Origin: Ignavibacteria bacterium
GTDB taxonomy: Bacteria > Bacteroidota > Ignavibacteria > Tepidaquicellales > Tepidaquicellaceae
DNA: 64,000 nucleotides
Assembly (NCBI GenBank): GCA_016710985.1
Contig: JADJTX010000005.1
Coordinates: 62,001-126,000 of the forward strand
Direction: 5' to 3'
Position numbers and translations under genes: made by a program. The notes below the pieces were generated by a model, which did not search any database, was not told the DNA's origin, and saw only the letters and a list, made by a program, of their open reading frames with translations. Positions 39,207 through 48,147 of the stretch are shown piece after piece. The number at the start of each line of letters is the position of its first letter. Positions within the stretch are counted from its first letter, which is position 1.

Positions 39207-39691
39207 AGTCCTTTCTTAAAAAAGATCCTGTCAGCAAACGAGAACAGAAAAATGCAAGCCATAGCAAGCAGCAAAACAATACCCGTTTGAAAGTCGAATG
39301 CGAATCCAAGGTTTTCCGTCGTGAAAATGCTAATGGCTTCAATACTGTCAGAGAATCTGTCTATCACACCGTTAAAAAGACTGGCATCTTTACTTTCCTG
39401 ATTGGCATTCAAAACAACAGCAAATAATATAACAAATACCACAAGTAAAGAAACGAATCCGCCGATAATGTATTTTGCGACTCTCGAAGTCTTTACATCT
39501 TCTTTTTCAAACTCTTTCGCCAGCTGAACTCTCTTCATCATTTCATAAGTAAAGTCCTGTGAAGTATGATCTTCCAGGGAATACTTTATCTTATTATCTA
39601 AGAATGAATCGAAGTTTCTATTTTTATTATCGTCCGGCATTTGATTAAAGATACTATAAAAATTGCTGATTTTAAAATTAAAATTTTTCAT
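39197..39691 (-). CDS. Two-helix membrane protein, possible anti-sigma partner
   Basis: A 164-residue protein, with a basic/acidic N-terminal half of about 65 residues and two hydrophobic segments (about 68-92, SLLVVFVILFAVVL; about 130-152, GIVLLLAMACIFLFSF). It overlaps the ECF sigma gene by 4 bp (ATGA), the usual arrangement for a sigma/anti-sigma pair. It lacks a recognisable zinc anti-sigma motif, so the role is inferred from context. The C-terminal residues and stop come from a heptamer repeat. Confidence 0.7.
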   Translation of the reverse strand: MKNFNFKISNFYSIFNQMPDDNKNRNFDSFLDNKIKYSLEDHTSQDFTYEMMKRVQLAKEFEKEDVKTSRVAKYIIGGFVSLLVVFVILFAVVLNANQESKDASLFNGVIDRFSDSIEAISIFTTENLGFAFDFQTGIVLLLAMACIFLFSFADRIFFKKGLKS

Positions 39692-40335
39692 ACATATTGA
39701 AGGATTTCTTCTTCGGAATATTTTTTTAATATTATTTCCCTGAGTTTTGCCTTTGCCCTGAAAATTCTGTTCTTAACTGTTCCTATGGGCAGCTTCAGTA
39801 TTTCTGAGATTTCCTCATGTGACAGATCATTAATATAAAACATATTCAGAATTACGGAATATTGTTCGGGAATGGAATTGATATAATTCTGAATAATGTT
39901 TTGTATCTCATTTTCACTGAATCTTTTGTCCGTATTTATCTCGTGTCTCTCTTCATAAATATTTTTGTCAATGTCTGTTTCATAGTATTTTTTTAAAAGA
40001 TCATCTCCTTCTTCGAAATTTGAATCTTCTACATCTATCGAAACAATACTGAACCTGTGTGACTTTAACTTTTTGTAATTATCAACTGCAGTATTATAAA
40101 CTATGCTGTAAAAATAAGTTGAAAGCTTAGCGCGTTCTTCAAACTGATTCCCCGTTATCGCTTTGTAAAGCTTAAGGAATGCTTCCTGCAGAGTATCTTC
40201 GGCTTCTTCTTTGTTCTTTAGTATTTTCATGATCAGCGAGAATGCTTTGTCCTTCAGCTCGTCAGCAATGACTTTGAATGAAGATGTATCGCCTTTTTTT
40301 ATATTCTCGATAATTTCACTGTAGGACTCGGGCAT
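39688..40335 (-). CDS. ECF-type RNA polymerase sigma factor
   Basis: A 215-residue sigma-70 family protein. Region 2 (about 25-95) includes LKNKEEAEDTLQEAFLKLYKA, the core-binding/-10 helix pattern. Region 4 (about 145-205) contains LSHEEISEILKLPIGTVKNRIFRAKAKLRE, the -35 HTH. A longer acidic linker separates the two. It probably controls envelope-related genes, given the DUF4097, DUF6249-like and membrane-protein neighbours. It is translationally coupled to the next gene by a 4-bp overlap. Confidence 0.9.
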   Translation of the reverse strand: MPESYSEIIENIKKGDTSSFKVIADELKDKAFSLIMKILKNKEEAEDTLQEAFLKLYKAITGNQFEERAKLSTYFYSIVYNTAVDNYKKLKSHRFSIVSIDVEDSNFEEGDDLLKKYYETDIDKNIYEERHEINTDKRFSENEIQNIIQNYINSIPEQYSVILNMFYINDLSHEEISEILKLPIGTVKNRIFRAKAKLREIILKKYSEEEILQYV

Positions 40336-40391
40336 TTCAAAAATTTGGTTTATACAATTTGTTAAAAATCAATTTTAAAAGCAAATTGATT

Positions 40392-41198
40392 TTAGATTTC
40401 GTTCCTGCCTATAAGCTTAATTTTCCCGTTCACTGTTTCAATTTTTATGTCGACATTTGAATCACCGGTTCCGAGCTTTCCTTTTAATGATTTCTTTTCC
40501 CTGTCCTCTATTCTGAATTGCAGGTTCTCATCCGTGATCCTTCCGTTAACTGTTTCTGCCCGCAGATTTGCATTCATAAAGTTATTAAGATTAAGCGTAA
40601 CGCCTCCGTTGATTGTGCTGACATCCATTCCTCTGGTCGAATCAACCTCCGCGGAAAATGATCCGTTAGTGATCTCACAGTTCAACCTTCCTGTGTAGCC
40701 GTCCAGTTCAACTTCTCCATTTACCAGGTCTATTGATATATCATTATTTAATCTGTTCGCAGTGATATCACCGTTTACATTTTCAATTTCAATTTCAAGG
40801 TTTGCAGGAATTACAATTTCATAGTCAACTTTCTGATCTCTCCCGATATTAAATTTAAAAAAACCGTCTTCCCCGCTTCTGTTAATCTCGGTACTGATCT
40901 CTATGACACTACCGTCGGAATCTATCTTTACCCCTATTTCATCAAACGGTTTATCTAAATATTTCTTTTTAACCTTTATTTGCTTTGAAGCATTTATGAT
41001 CAATATTCCCGAGTCATTGCTTTGAGAGATTTTGACATTTCCTGAAACATTATCCAGCTTAATCTTGCTCTTGCCAAAAGTATTGATCTCATGCTTTTCG
41101 GAATGTGTTTTCAGATATCTCTTACCCATAAAACCACAGCCGTTCACACTTACAATTATTCCCAGACAAAGCATTAATAAAACAATTCTTGATTTCAT
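40392..41198 (-). CDS. DUF4097-family beta-helix lipoprotein
   Basis: A 268-residue protein with a lipoprotein signal (SVNGC, Cys about 21). Short beta-strand repeats rich in V-N-G-x-I/V (VNGDITANRL, VNGEVELDG, INGGVTLNL, VNGRITDEN, VNGKIKLIG) are typical of the DUF4097 (adhesin-like, right-handed beta-fold) family. It is located in the periplasm/outer-membrane lipoprotein fraction; function unknown. In Bacteroidota these genes commonly sit beside ECF sigma/anti-sigma genes, as here. Confidence 0.85.
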   Translation of the reverse strand: MKSRIVLLMLCLGIIVSVNGCGFMGKRYLKTHSEKHEINTFGKSKIKLDNVSGNVKISQSNDSGILIINASKQIKVKKKYLDKPFDEIGVKIDSDGSVIEISTEINRSGEDGFFKFNIGRDQKVDYEIVIPANLEIEIENVNGDITANRLNNDISIDLVNGEVELDGYTGRLNCEITNGSFSAEVDSTRGMDVSTINGGVTLNLNNFMNANLRAETVNGRITDENLQFRIEDREKKSLKGKLGTGDSNVDIKIETVNGKIKLIGRNEI

Positions 41199-41220
41199 GA
41201 TATTAAAATTATTTAATTAC

Positions 41221-41613
41221 TTAAATTTGTGCGTTGGTATTATTTTGACTTTTTATTTTAGCGCTTACAACGGCATAATAAACTAAGAATCCCAACCCTG
41301 CGCTCAGTATTATCATACCCATCATCACCCCTTCTTCAATGTCATACATATCCTCAAACAAATTCGCTAAAAATATTCCAATTCCAAGGAATGTTAATAA
41401 TATTCCCCATTTCAAGGAAGAATAAGGATTTTTTGGTTTTGTATTTGAATCGGCAAAGTACGCTTTTACTTCATCCGGTGTTAAGCCCTTTTCAATCAGT
41501 CTCATACGCTCCCTGTGTTTTGTGTAAAGCCACCAGAAAAAGATGACTCCCGGTATGCCAAAGGTAAATACTATCGCTACCATTGGAATTAATGATTCTA
41601 TTGCATGTTCCAT
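41221..41613 (-). CDS. DUF6249-like small membrane protein
   Basis: A 130-residue protein with three hydrophobic helices (about 10-30, 66-86 and 94-116). A cytoplasmic loop carries ERMRLIEKGLTPDEVKAYF, the pattern of DUF6249 proteins found with ECF sigma operons. It is 22 bp upstream of the DUF4097 gene, likely the same transcript. Role unknown. Confidence 0.8.
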   Translation of the reverse strand: MEHAIESLIPMVAIVFTFGIPGVIFFWWLYTKHRERMRLIEKGLTPDEVKAYFADSNTKPKNPYSSLKWGILLTFLGIGIFLANLFEDMYDIEEGVMMGMIILSAGLGFLVYYAVVSAKIKSQNNTNAQI

Positions 41614-41648
41614 TTTTACTCCTGTTTTAGATTAATTATTAATATGAA

Positions 41649-41726
41649 TTATATTTTAGATTTTTTTATTGCTATGATGAAAACTATTATGAACGTTACT
41701 CCTATTATTAATGCTGATTCCAACAT
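41649..41726 (-). CDS. Predicted 25-residue single-helix membrane peptide
   Basis: ATG at 41726 to TAA at 41649 encodes a 25-residue peptide: four residues, one continuous hydrophobic helix (ALIIGVTFIIVFIIAI), then a Lys-rich tail KKSKI. This is the classic make-up of small bacterial membrane peptides. It is 35 bp upstream of the DUF6249-like gene and on the same strand, so it may be the first gene of the envelope-regulation operon. No strong ribosome-binding site is visible. Confidence 0.5.
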   Translation of the reverse strand: MLESALIIGVTFIIVFIIAIKKSKI

Positions 41727-41790
41727 TTGCTTACATTTTTAGTTATTGGTTATGACTTAATCGGGGTCGAAAGGTTTCAATTTGGGGATT

Positions 41791-41838
41791 GGTTAATTGG
41801 TTGATTGGTTAATTGGTTGATTGGTTAATTGGTTAATT
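41791..41838. repeat. Octamer array GGTTAATT / GGTTGATT (six copies)
   Basis: Six contiguous 8-bp units alternate GGTTAATT and GGTTGATT in the gap upstream of the envelope operon. Confidence 0.9.
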
Positions 41839-41846
41839 TGGTTCTG

Positions 41847-42020
41847 TCGTCCCCGACTCTGCGGGAGGAGTGATGAACTCAGCTATTGTCGTCCCCGCAG
41901 AGTCCTCCCATTGAAATTATTCATTCATGGAATGCAGACAGGGAGTGACTCTGCAGAGACGACAAATCCCCCGTCTGAGTCTCTGGCGTTCTTTCAGGAC
42001 TCTGACGGAGAACGCGGGAT
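41847..42020. repeat. GC-richer islet with inverted repeats
   Basis: GTCGTCCCCG occurs at 41847 and 41889. GACTCTGCGGG (41855-41865) and CCCGCAGAGTC (41894-41904) form an 11-bp stem, and a further GACTCTGCAGAGAC palindrome lies at 41947-41960. Base composition is clearly richer in GC than the surroundings, and no gene fits. The 41727-42147 gap holds only this, the octamers, a heptamer array and a terminator. Confidence 0.6.
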
Positions 42021-42061
42021 AAGTAATTACCAATAACTTATTACGCGATAACGGCTGGAAC

Positions 42062-42120
42062 TCTCAACTTTTAACTTTTAACTAAAATTAAAAGGGGACG
42101 CAAAAAAATCCTGCATCCCC
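42062..42120 (-). terminator. Terminator of the 42148 gene, with a heptamer array beyond it
   Basis: On the minus strand GGGGATGCA (42112-42120) pairs with TGCGTCCCC (42094-42102) and a TTTTAATTTT tract follows. (AACTTTT)n words lie at 42062-42084. Confidence 0.7.
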
Positions 42121-42147
42121 ATTTTGTTCTTCTGAAAATTTTAAGAT

Positions 42148-44594
42148 CTATTTTAAAATCATCATCCGCTTTGTCTGTTTAAATTCTCCTGCGGTAAGTG
42201 TATAAAAATATATCCCGCTCGAAAGATTACTTCCGTCAAATGTTAAAGAGTATCTTCCGGCAGGTTTAATTTCTTTGACTAAAGTTTTTACTTCTCTGCC
42301 TGTTATATCATAAACTTTCAATGTTACAAATCCTAAATCCGGGATTCCAAATTCCAAATGCGTGACAGGATTAAATGGATTCGGATAATTCTGAGAGAGC
42401 TCATACTTTTCAGGAGTTCCGATAACAACTTCAGAATTTAAATTGTAATATTCATAATTCCCGCTGAAGTCTGTTTGTCTCAGTCTGTATTTATATTTTC
42501 CGGCAGACAATTTTCTGTCTTCAAAATTATATTCATGACTTTGATTTGTGCTGCCCTGTCCTTCAACAAAACCAATACTCTCCCAACTGTTTGACACTTC
42601 TCCGTTCACGTTTGATCGTTCCACTTCAAATCCTGAGTTATTTATCTCACCTGACGTCAGCCAGTAAAGTGTAACGTTATTAATGTTAAGAGAATAATTA
42701 AAGGAAGTTAATTCAACAGGCAGCGCTCCTCCGTCAACAGTTTTAAGTATCGTTCCTCTCGTTCCTACCACATAGCTTGTATTTTCCGTCGGTGATGAGA
42801 TACTGTTAAACTTCGAATTTACTCCGCCCGATAGTTTTGTCCAGCTGTATCCATCATCTTCTGATTTTAAAATTACACCTTCTTCCCCAATTGCAATGTA
42901 AGTTAACATTATATCATATCTTGCAGACACATCATACAAATTTTTGTAGTCAGTCCGCGGGGTCCCGTTATATCCAATGTCCATGAATCTCCTGTATTAG
43001 TTGTGTATAAGACTGTTGCGCTGTCTCCTGAACAAATTCCGTAGTTGCCGTCAGCAAACGAAAGCGATCTCAAAGCACCGTTTACAACACCAGTTACAGA
43101 TATTGTCCAGACCGTTCCGCCATCTGTTGTTCTTAATATTCTTCCGCTGTCACAACAGGCTATTGCTACATTCTCTGAGAACGGAACAACAGAATAAAGA
43201 TTTGATGTTGTCGGTGAAAGCTGACCAGTCCATGTACCTCCGCCGTCAGTTGTTTTATAAATTGCTCCGGAATTTCCCACACACCAGCCAATCCTGTGCA
43301 AACCAAAAAATCCGGTAAGAGAAAATTTTCCTATGTTAATGTCATTTAAATTATTGGAAACCGGTAATGATTGTGATGTCCAGTTAGCTCCTCCGTTCAT
43401 TGTTATTTGAATCATCCCGCTGTTTCCCGCAATCCATCCTGTATCTGTATCTAAGAAATGAACTGAGTTGATTTGATTAAAGGAAGCCGATGAAAATGAA
43501 GTCCAAGAGTCTCCGCCATTTGAAGTTTTATTTACAATTCCTAACTGTCCTGCGCTCCAACCGGTATTGGCATTTATAAAATGGACGGAAGTCAAATTAT
43601 AATTCGGATGCGAAGGAAAAGAAAATGCATGCAGTCTGTTATTCCAGTTTGTACCGCTGTTTGAAGTGTGTAAAACCGTTCCTGCATCTCCGACTATTAT
43701 TCCGTCTGAAGAGGTGTTTGCAGAAACTGAGCGCAGAATGTTTGCAGTGCCGCTGGATTGAGAGATCCAGTTTGTTCCTGAGTTGGTCGTTCTCCGTATT
43801 TCTGAATTCCCTCCGATGGTTCCGGGACTTCCGACGGTCCAGCCGGTTGATGCATCGGAAAAATTAATTCCATAAAGAGTACTGAATCCTCCTCCGGTAG
43901 ACTGAAATGTCCAGTTCGCTCCGCCGTTTGTAGTTCTGTTAACTCCTGCGCCTGACCCCGATACCCAGCCGGTACTTGAATTTACAAACGACATTGCATA
44001 ACGGCTTGAAGGATAATTTATTACATCAGAAAACCAGTATGAACCTCCGTTAGTTGTCCTTGTTAATGCACCGGAAGTACTTGTTACTATGCCGGTCAAT
44101 GAAGAAGAAAAGTATATTGCACTTCCCTCAACCGGACCAGGTGAGGACCAGCTTAATCCTCCATCAGTAGATTTTCTCAGCGTTGATGATGTGTTACTAA
44201 CAACAAAGCCGGTGTCAAAAGTGGGAAAATAAACCGAGGTATAGTTAACAAGTGAGCCTGAACTAAGTGCAGTCCAGTTATTTCCTCCGTCAGAAGTTTT
44301 TATTATTGTGCCGTTATTACCTGCAGCCCAGCGTGTAAGTTCATTTTTAAAAAATACACAATTCAGTTTGTTATTAGTTTTGCTGTCTAATCCTGACCAG
44401 CTCAATCCGCCGTCTTCAGAAACATAAGCCAGTCCCGAATCTCCAACCATCCATCCCTGAAAAGGATTTATAAAGAATACAGAGTTGATTCCTGATCCTG
44501 TTGCTTTTATGATCCATCCGCTCTGACTCAAGGACGTACTATACAGCATTGTAATTGAAGCAGTTATCAATAAATAAAGTTTTAAATTTTTCAT
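42148..44594 (-). CDS. Ycf48-like repeat protein with T9SS sorting domain, one frameshift
   Basis: A reconstructed protein of about 815 residues. The start is ATG at 44594 (MKNLKLYLLITAS), preceded by AAAGGAG at good spacing; the frame stays open upstream to 44723, but that extension precludes a signal peptide. The signal peptide ends TSLSQSGW. About twelve RTTNGGANW/KTSDGGNNW blades follow. The frame breaks near 42938-42945 (A5; A6 restores TTKNLYDVSARYDIM) and then runs through another blade and an extra beta-domain (FEVERSNVNGE... to YRLRQTDFSGNYEYY) to a T9SS sorting domain (SQNYPNPFNPVTHLEF). Predicted surface or secreted; ligand unknown. Confidence 0.83.
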
Positions 44595-44906
44595 TGTAAT
44601 ATTCTCCTTTTGTTGACTAAATATTTTGAAGGCAGCATAGCTTACAGTTGCGATCTGCATATCTAATCTTTCGGAACGGGTCCGGATCCCATATCTGAAA
44701 AACCGAGTTACGCTGCCTTTCATAATTAATTTTACTACAAAAATACAAGGAGATTTATTCTAAGGCAAAGAAAGTTATTTCAGTTTGCAAAACTCTTTAT
44801 CTCAAGTCAACTGGTTTCATTGTATAAAAAATTGTAATTACTTACTAAAAAAGTTATTTTTAAACAAATAACTACTGAGTTTTGTAGAATTATTGGCTAA
44901 AGACAA

Positions 44907-46229
44907 ATGCTGAAATCAAAGGTTATCGAAATTTTAAAGAGCTTTACCCCGGATGAAATGAAGCGGTTCGGAGAATTTCTGAACTCAAAATTCCATAACA
45001 AAAATAAAAAAGCGGCTTTACTTTTCGAATTGCTGGCAAAGCATCATCCCGTTTATGAAAACGAAAATCTGACTAAAGAAAATTTATTCAGGATAATTTT
45101 CGGGAAGGAAAAAAAAGTTTATTTAGATGCTTCGATACGAAACCTTCTCTCTGACCTTTTAATACTTGCAGAAAACTTTCTTTCACAGATTGCATTTGAA
45201 AAAGATAAATTTAATATGACTGAAAAAGCATTAAGAGAATTAAGTGAACGAAAGCTATGGGGAGTTTTTGAAAAAAAACTGAATTCAGCCGAAGAACTTT
45301 TTAAGTCGGCCGAATTCGAAGGTGAGACACTGTATTATAAAAAACACATTCTGGAAGAAATTAAATCATCGAACATACAGTTCGCCGATGATTTGAAAAT
45401 GTACAAGGACGACTCCCTGATAAAATCGACAGACTATCTTGCATATTTTTTCCTGATAAAAATTTTCAAAATTATCAATTATATTTCTTTTCAGAAGCAG
45501 TATAATATTGAGTCAACTCTGAATATCGCCGGACAGATTCTTTCCGGTATTGATATGGAAAAATTTTTAGAATATGTTAAAACGGTTTCACTAAAGGATC
45601 ATGACATACTTATTGTCTATTACAAAATGTATAATGCACTCGCAAACCCTTTCGACAACGAAAAATATTTTGAATTCAAGACGGCACTTTTAGATCTTGA
45701 CAGTCTATTTGCTCCTCTGGAAAAATACGGACTGTATGTTTGTCTCAGTAACAGCTGTGTTCAGAAGATTGATAACGGTGATGAGAATTTTTTCAAAGAA
45801 TGTTTTGAAGTCTATGAATTGATGTTTGCAAAAAAGATTTTCGATGAGCATCCCGGATACCTGCCGATGACAGCATATACAGCATTTTTGATAAGCGGGC
45901 TGGCAGCAGGAGAATTTGACAAGATTGAAAAATTTGTTCATCAATATTCCGCAAGGCTTAATCCGGATCACAAAGAAGATGCGTTAAACTATGCAAAGTC
46001 CCAGTTGTATTTTTATAAAAAGGAATACGGCAAAGCTCTGGAATGTATAAGTAAAACCGATACGGAGTTTTCAGGCTTTAAGTATCATCTGAAGGTCACA
46101 TCTATTAAAATTTACTACGAAACAGGAGACTATGATTCTTTACATTATGCATCGGATTCTTTTTCTCATTTTATCAATAAAAATAAAATAGTACTTAACC
46201 TCCTTATAAAACTATTTTTCCCGGAATAA
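44907..46229 (+). CDS. Uncharacterised alpha-helical protein
   Basis: A 440-residue soluble protein, no signal peptide, almost entirely helical and rich in Lys/Glu/Phe. It begins LKSKVIEILKSFTPDEMKRFGEFLNSKFHNKN and ends in helical-hairpin units (DALNYAKSQLYFYKKEYGKALECI) that resemble TPRs. I recognise no catalytic motif. It stands alone between the divergent T9SS gene and a convergent kamA-like gene. Function unknown. Confidence 0.75.
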   Translation: MLKSKVIEILKSFTPDEMKRFGEFLNSKFHNKNKKAALLFELLAKHHPVYENENLTKENLFRIIFGKEKKVYLDASIRNLLSDLLILAENFLSQIAFEKDKFNMTEKALRELSERKLWGVFEKKLNSAEELFKSAEFEGETLYYKKHILEEIKSSNIQFADDLKMYKDDSLIKSTDYLAYFFLIKIFKIINYISFQKQYNIESTLNIAGQILSGIDMEKFLEYVKTVSLKDHDILIVYYKMYNALANPFDNEKYFEFKTALLDLDSLFAPLEKYGLYVCLSNSCVQKIDNGDENFFKECFEVYELMFAKKIFDEHPGYLPMTAYTAFLISGLAAGEFDKIEKFVHQYSARLNPDHKEDALNYAKSQLYFYKKEYGKALECISKTDTEFSGFKYHLKVTSIKIYYETGDYDSLHYASDSFSHFINKNKIVLNLLIKLFFPE

Positions 46230-46233
46230 TAAA

Positions 46234-46263
46234 AAGTCCGCAGAAATCTCATCCTGCGGACTT
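46234..46263. terminator. Bidirectional terminator between convergent genes
   Basis: A 10-bp stem AAGTCCGCAG / CTGCGGACTT with a 10-nt loop and T-rich flanks lies 5 bp after the plus gene's stop and 27 bp from the minus gene's end. Confidence 0.85.
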
Positions 46264-46269
46264 ATATTT

Positions 46270-46309
46270 TAACTATTAACTATTAACTATTAACTGCTAA
46301 CTGTTAACT
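46270..46309. repeat. Heptamer array overlapping the kamA stop codon
   Basis: AACTATT, AACTGCT and AACTGTT words run through the stop codon (46290-46292). The final residues LTVSS and the stop are read from the repeat. Confidence 0.8.
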
Positions 46310-47420
46310 TCTTCTTCTTCACCGCCCTTCTCCTCGGTGTCTTTCTGAAAAACATATTGGCATCTGTCGTCTGCGTCTCATCTCTTACGTCAGGATATTC
46401 ATAAATATTATACTGAAAATTTCTTAATACAATTTTTTCTTCATCCTGCGATATTACATAGTTAGGAAGCATCGGAATCTTGCCGCCGCCGCCGGGTGCA
46501 TCGATCACGAACTGCGGAACTGCCAGTCCGGATATATGTCCTCGAAGCTTATCCATTATTTCCATTCCGACTTTCAATGGCGTTCTGAAATGATTCGCTC
46601 CTTTTGTTAAGTCCGCCTGGTAAATATAATATGGTCTCACTCTCATAGCAAGCAATCCTTTCATTAACTCTTTCATTGTCTCTGCATTGTCATTCACACC
46701 TTTCATCAGTACACATTGATTTCCTACAGGAACTCCTGCATCTGCGAGCATTCCGCACGCCTTTTTACTTTCTTCCGTAATTTCCCAAGGATGATTAAAA
46801 TGCGTGTTGCAGTATATGGGGTGATATTTTTTCAGCATCTCGCAAAGCTGAGGAGTAATTCTCTGCGGAAGTACACACGGCATCTTTGTACCGAGCCGTA
46901 TGATTTGTATATGTTTAATTTGTCTTAACCTGGCAAGGATCTTCTCAAGCATTGTATCTGTCAGCATCAGAGGATCGCCTCCGGATAAAATGACATCGCT
47001 GATCTCCGTATGCTGCTCGAGATAATTAAATGCAGATTCAAAAGTCCGCATCGAAATTTTACTCTGATCTCCTACCTTTCTTTTCCTTGTACAGAACCTG
47101 CAGTATAATCCGCACTGCGAAGTCACTAGGAACAGCGCCCTGTCAGGATAGCGGTGAGTAATATTCGGAACCGGACTCATTTCCTCCTCATTAAGAGGAT
47201 CATCCGGAGCATCAATATCTTCCAGCTCTATTACATCGGGTACACATTGCTGCCAGATCGGATCACCCGGATATCTTATCAATGAAAGATAATAAGGGTT
47301 TATCCGGGCTTGAAAAAATTCATCAAGCTTTGCTGCTACTTCTCTGTCAATACTGAATTTCTCTACAAGATGATCTACAGTTGTAATACTGTTTCGAATC
47401 ATTTCCTGCCAGAGTTCCAT
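46290..47420 (-). CDS. kamA: L-lysine 2,3-aminomutase (radical SAM/PLP)
   Basis: A 376-residue protein with the radical-SAM motif CGLYCRFC (Cys103, 107, 110) and the PLP-binding APGGGGK (Lys314). Both aspartates that hold the lysine epsilon-amino group in clostridial enzyme (D293, D330) have counterparts with the same spacing: D270 (YQADLTKG) and D307 (VIDAPGGGGK). Glutamate 2,3-aminomutases differ there, so L-lysine to L-beta-lysine is the likely reaction. It is the last gene of a cluster with a GNAT and two ATP-grasp ligases. A Lys/Arg-rich C-terminal tail precedes a stop supplied by a heptamer repeat. Confidence 0.9.
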   Translation of the reverse strand: MELWQEMIRNSITTVDHLVEKFSIDREVAAKLDEFFQARINPYYLSLIRYPGDPIWQQCVPDVIELEDIDAPDDPLNEEEMSPVPNITHRYPDRALFLVTSQCGLYCRFCTRKRKVGDQSKISMRTFESAFNYLEQHTEISDVILSGGDPLMLTDTMLEKILARLRQIKHIQIIRLGTKMPCVLPQRITPQLCEMLKKYHPIYCNTHFNHPWEITEESKKACGMLADAGVPVGNQCVLMKGVNDNAETMKELMKGLLAMRVRPYYIYQADLTKGANHFRTPLKVGMEIMDKLRGHISGLAVPQFVIDAPGGGGKIPMLPNYVISQDEEKIVLRNFQYNIYEYPDVRDETQTTDANMFFRKTPRRRAVKKKKLTVSS

Positions 47421-47632
47421 TATTTCTCCTTTTTTAGTTTTTAGATGGTCCGCGGATTTAACTGACTGTTACTTTTCACCACGGACTTTTCTAATTTAAA
47501 TCCTTTTATGCTTGCTCCTGATAATTCCTGGAGCTTTTCTTCAAAATTTCTGAACTCGAATTTAACCAATTAATTGAATTACACGAATTCAGGAAATTCT
47601 TTAATTCGTACAATACGGGTTCAAAATAAAAA

Positions 47633-48100
47633 TTATAAGTACTTTCCGTATACCACCAGCGCGTCACCTACATTATAAAAATCTTTTATGTTTACCAGCT
47701 CTTTATATGAATTTTTTTCATAAAATTTTCTTTCCTTCTCGTAAGACTCTTTACCGCTTGTCTCTATTAATATCAATCTTCCGCTTTTCTCTTTAATATG
47801 TTCTTCTATATATTTTATCAGCCCGCTTCCTATACCTTTCGACTGGACATTTGGATTAACAGCAATCCAGTAAAGATCATATGTTCCCGTTGTCAATGGT
47901 CTCGGTCCGATACATACATAACCTCTGATTTTATTTTCTTCCTCATCTGTAAATATCTCATAGTCTTTCTGTTCCTTATCATTCAGATAAATATCTATCA
48001 GTTCCAATGCAATTTTAATTTCCTCTTCATTAAAATTGTTTGTATCCGTTAGTATGTTATTTATCTTTTCTCTGTCACTATAAATTAATTTCCTGATCAT
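47633..48100 (-). CDS. GNAT family N-acetyltransferase (cluster member)
   Basis: A 155-residue GNAT with FNEEEIKIALELIDIYL near the N-terminus, the acetyl-CoA loop SKGIGSGLIKY and ETSGKESYEKERKFYEKNSY near the C-terminus. It is much shorter than the known beta-lysine acetyltransferase AblB, so it should not be equated with it. It sits 27 bp after the second ATP-grasp gene and 212 bp before kamA on the same strand. A beta-lysine or peptide-amine acceptor is a contextual guess. Confidence 0.82.
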   Translation of the reverse strand: MIRKLIYSDREKINNILTDTNNFNEEEIKIALELIDIYLNDKEQKDYEIFTDEEENKIRGYVCIGPRPLTTGTYDLYWIAVNPNVQSKGIGSGLIKYIEEHIKEKSGRLILIETSGKESYEKERKFYEKNSYKELVNIKDFYNVGDALVVYGKYL

Positions 48101-48120
48101 TCAAATTTATGAACTAAACT

Positions 48121-48147
48121 ACAACTTTTAACTTTTAACTTTTAACC
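48121..48147. repeat. Heptamer array overlapping an ATP-grasp stop codon
   Basis: (AACTTTT)n covers the stop at 48128-48130, so that the final LKVKS of the ligase is repeat-encoded. Confidence 0.8.

Noticed and set aside
46290..48100. Known AblA/AblB N-acetyl-beta-lysine osmolyte pair
   Set aside because: The GNAT at 47633 is far shorter than AblB and the two ATP-grasp genes are not part of that pathway; kept as a related but different proposal.
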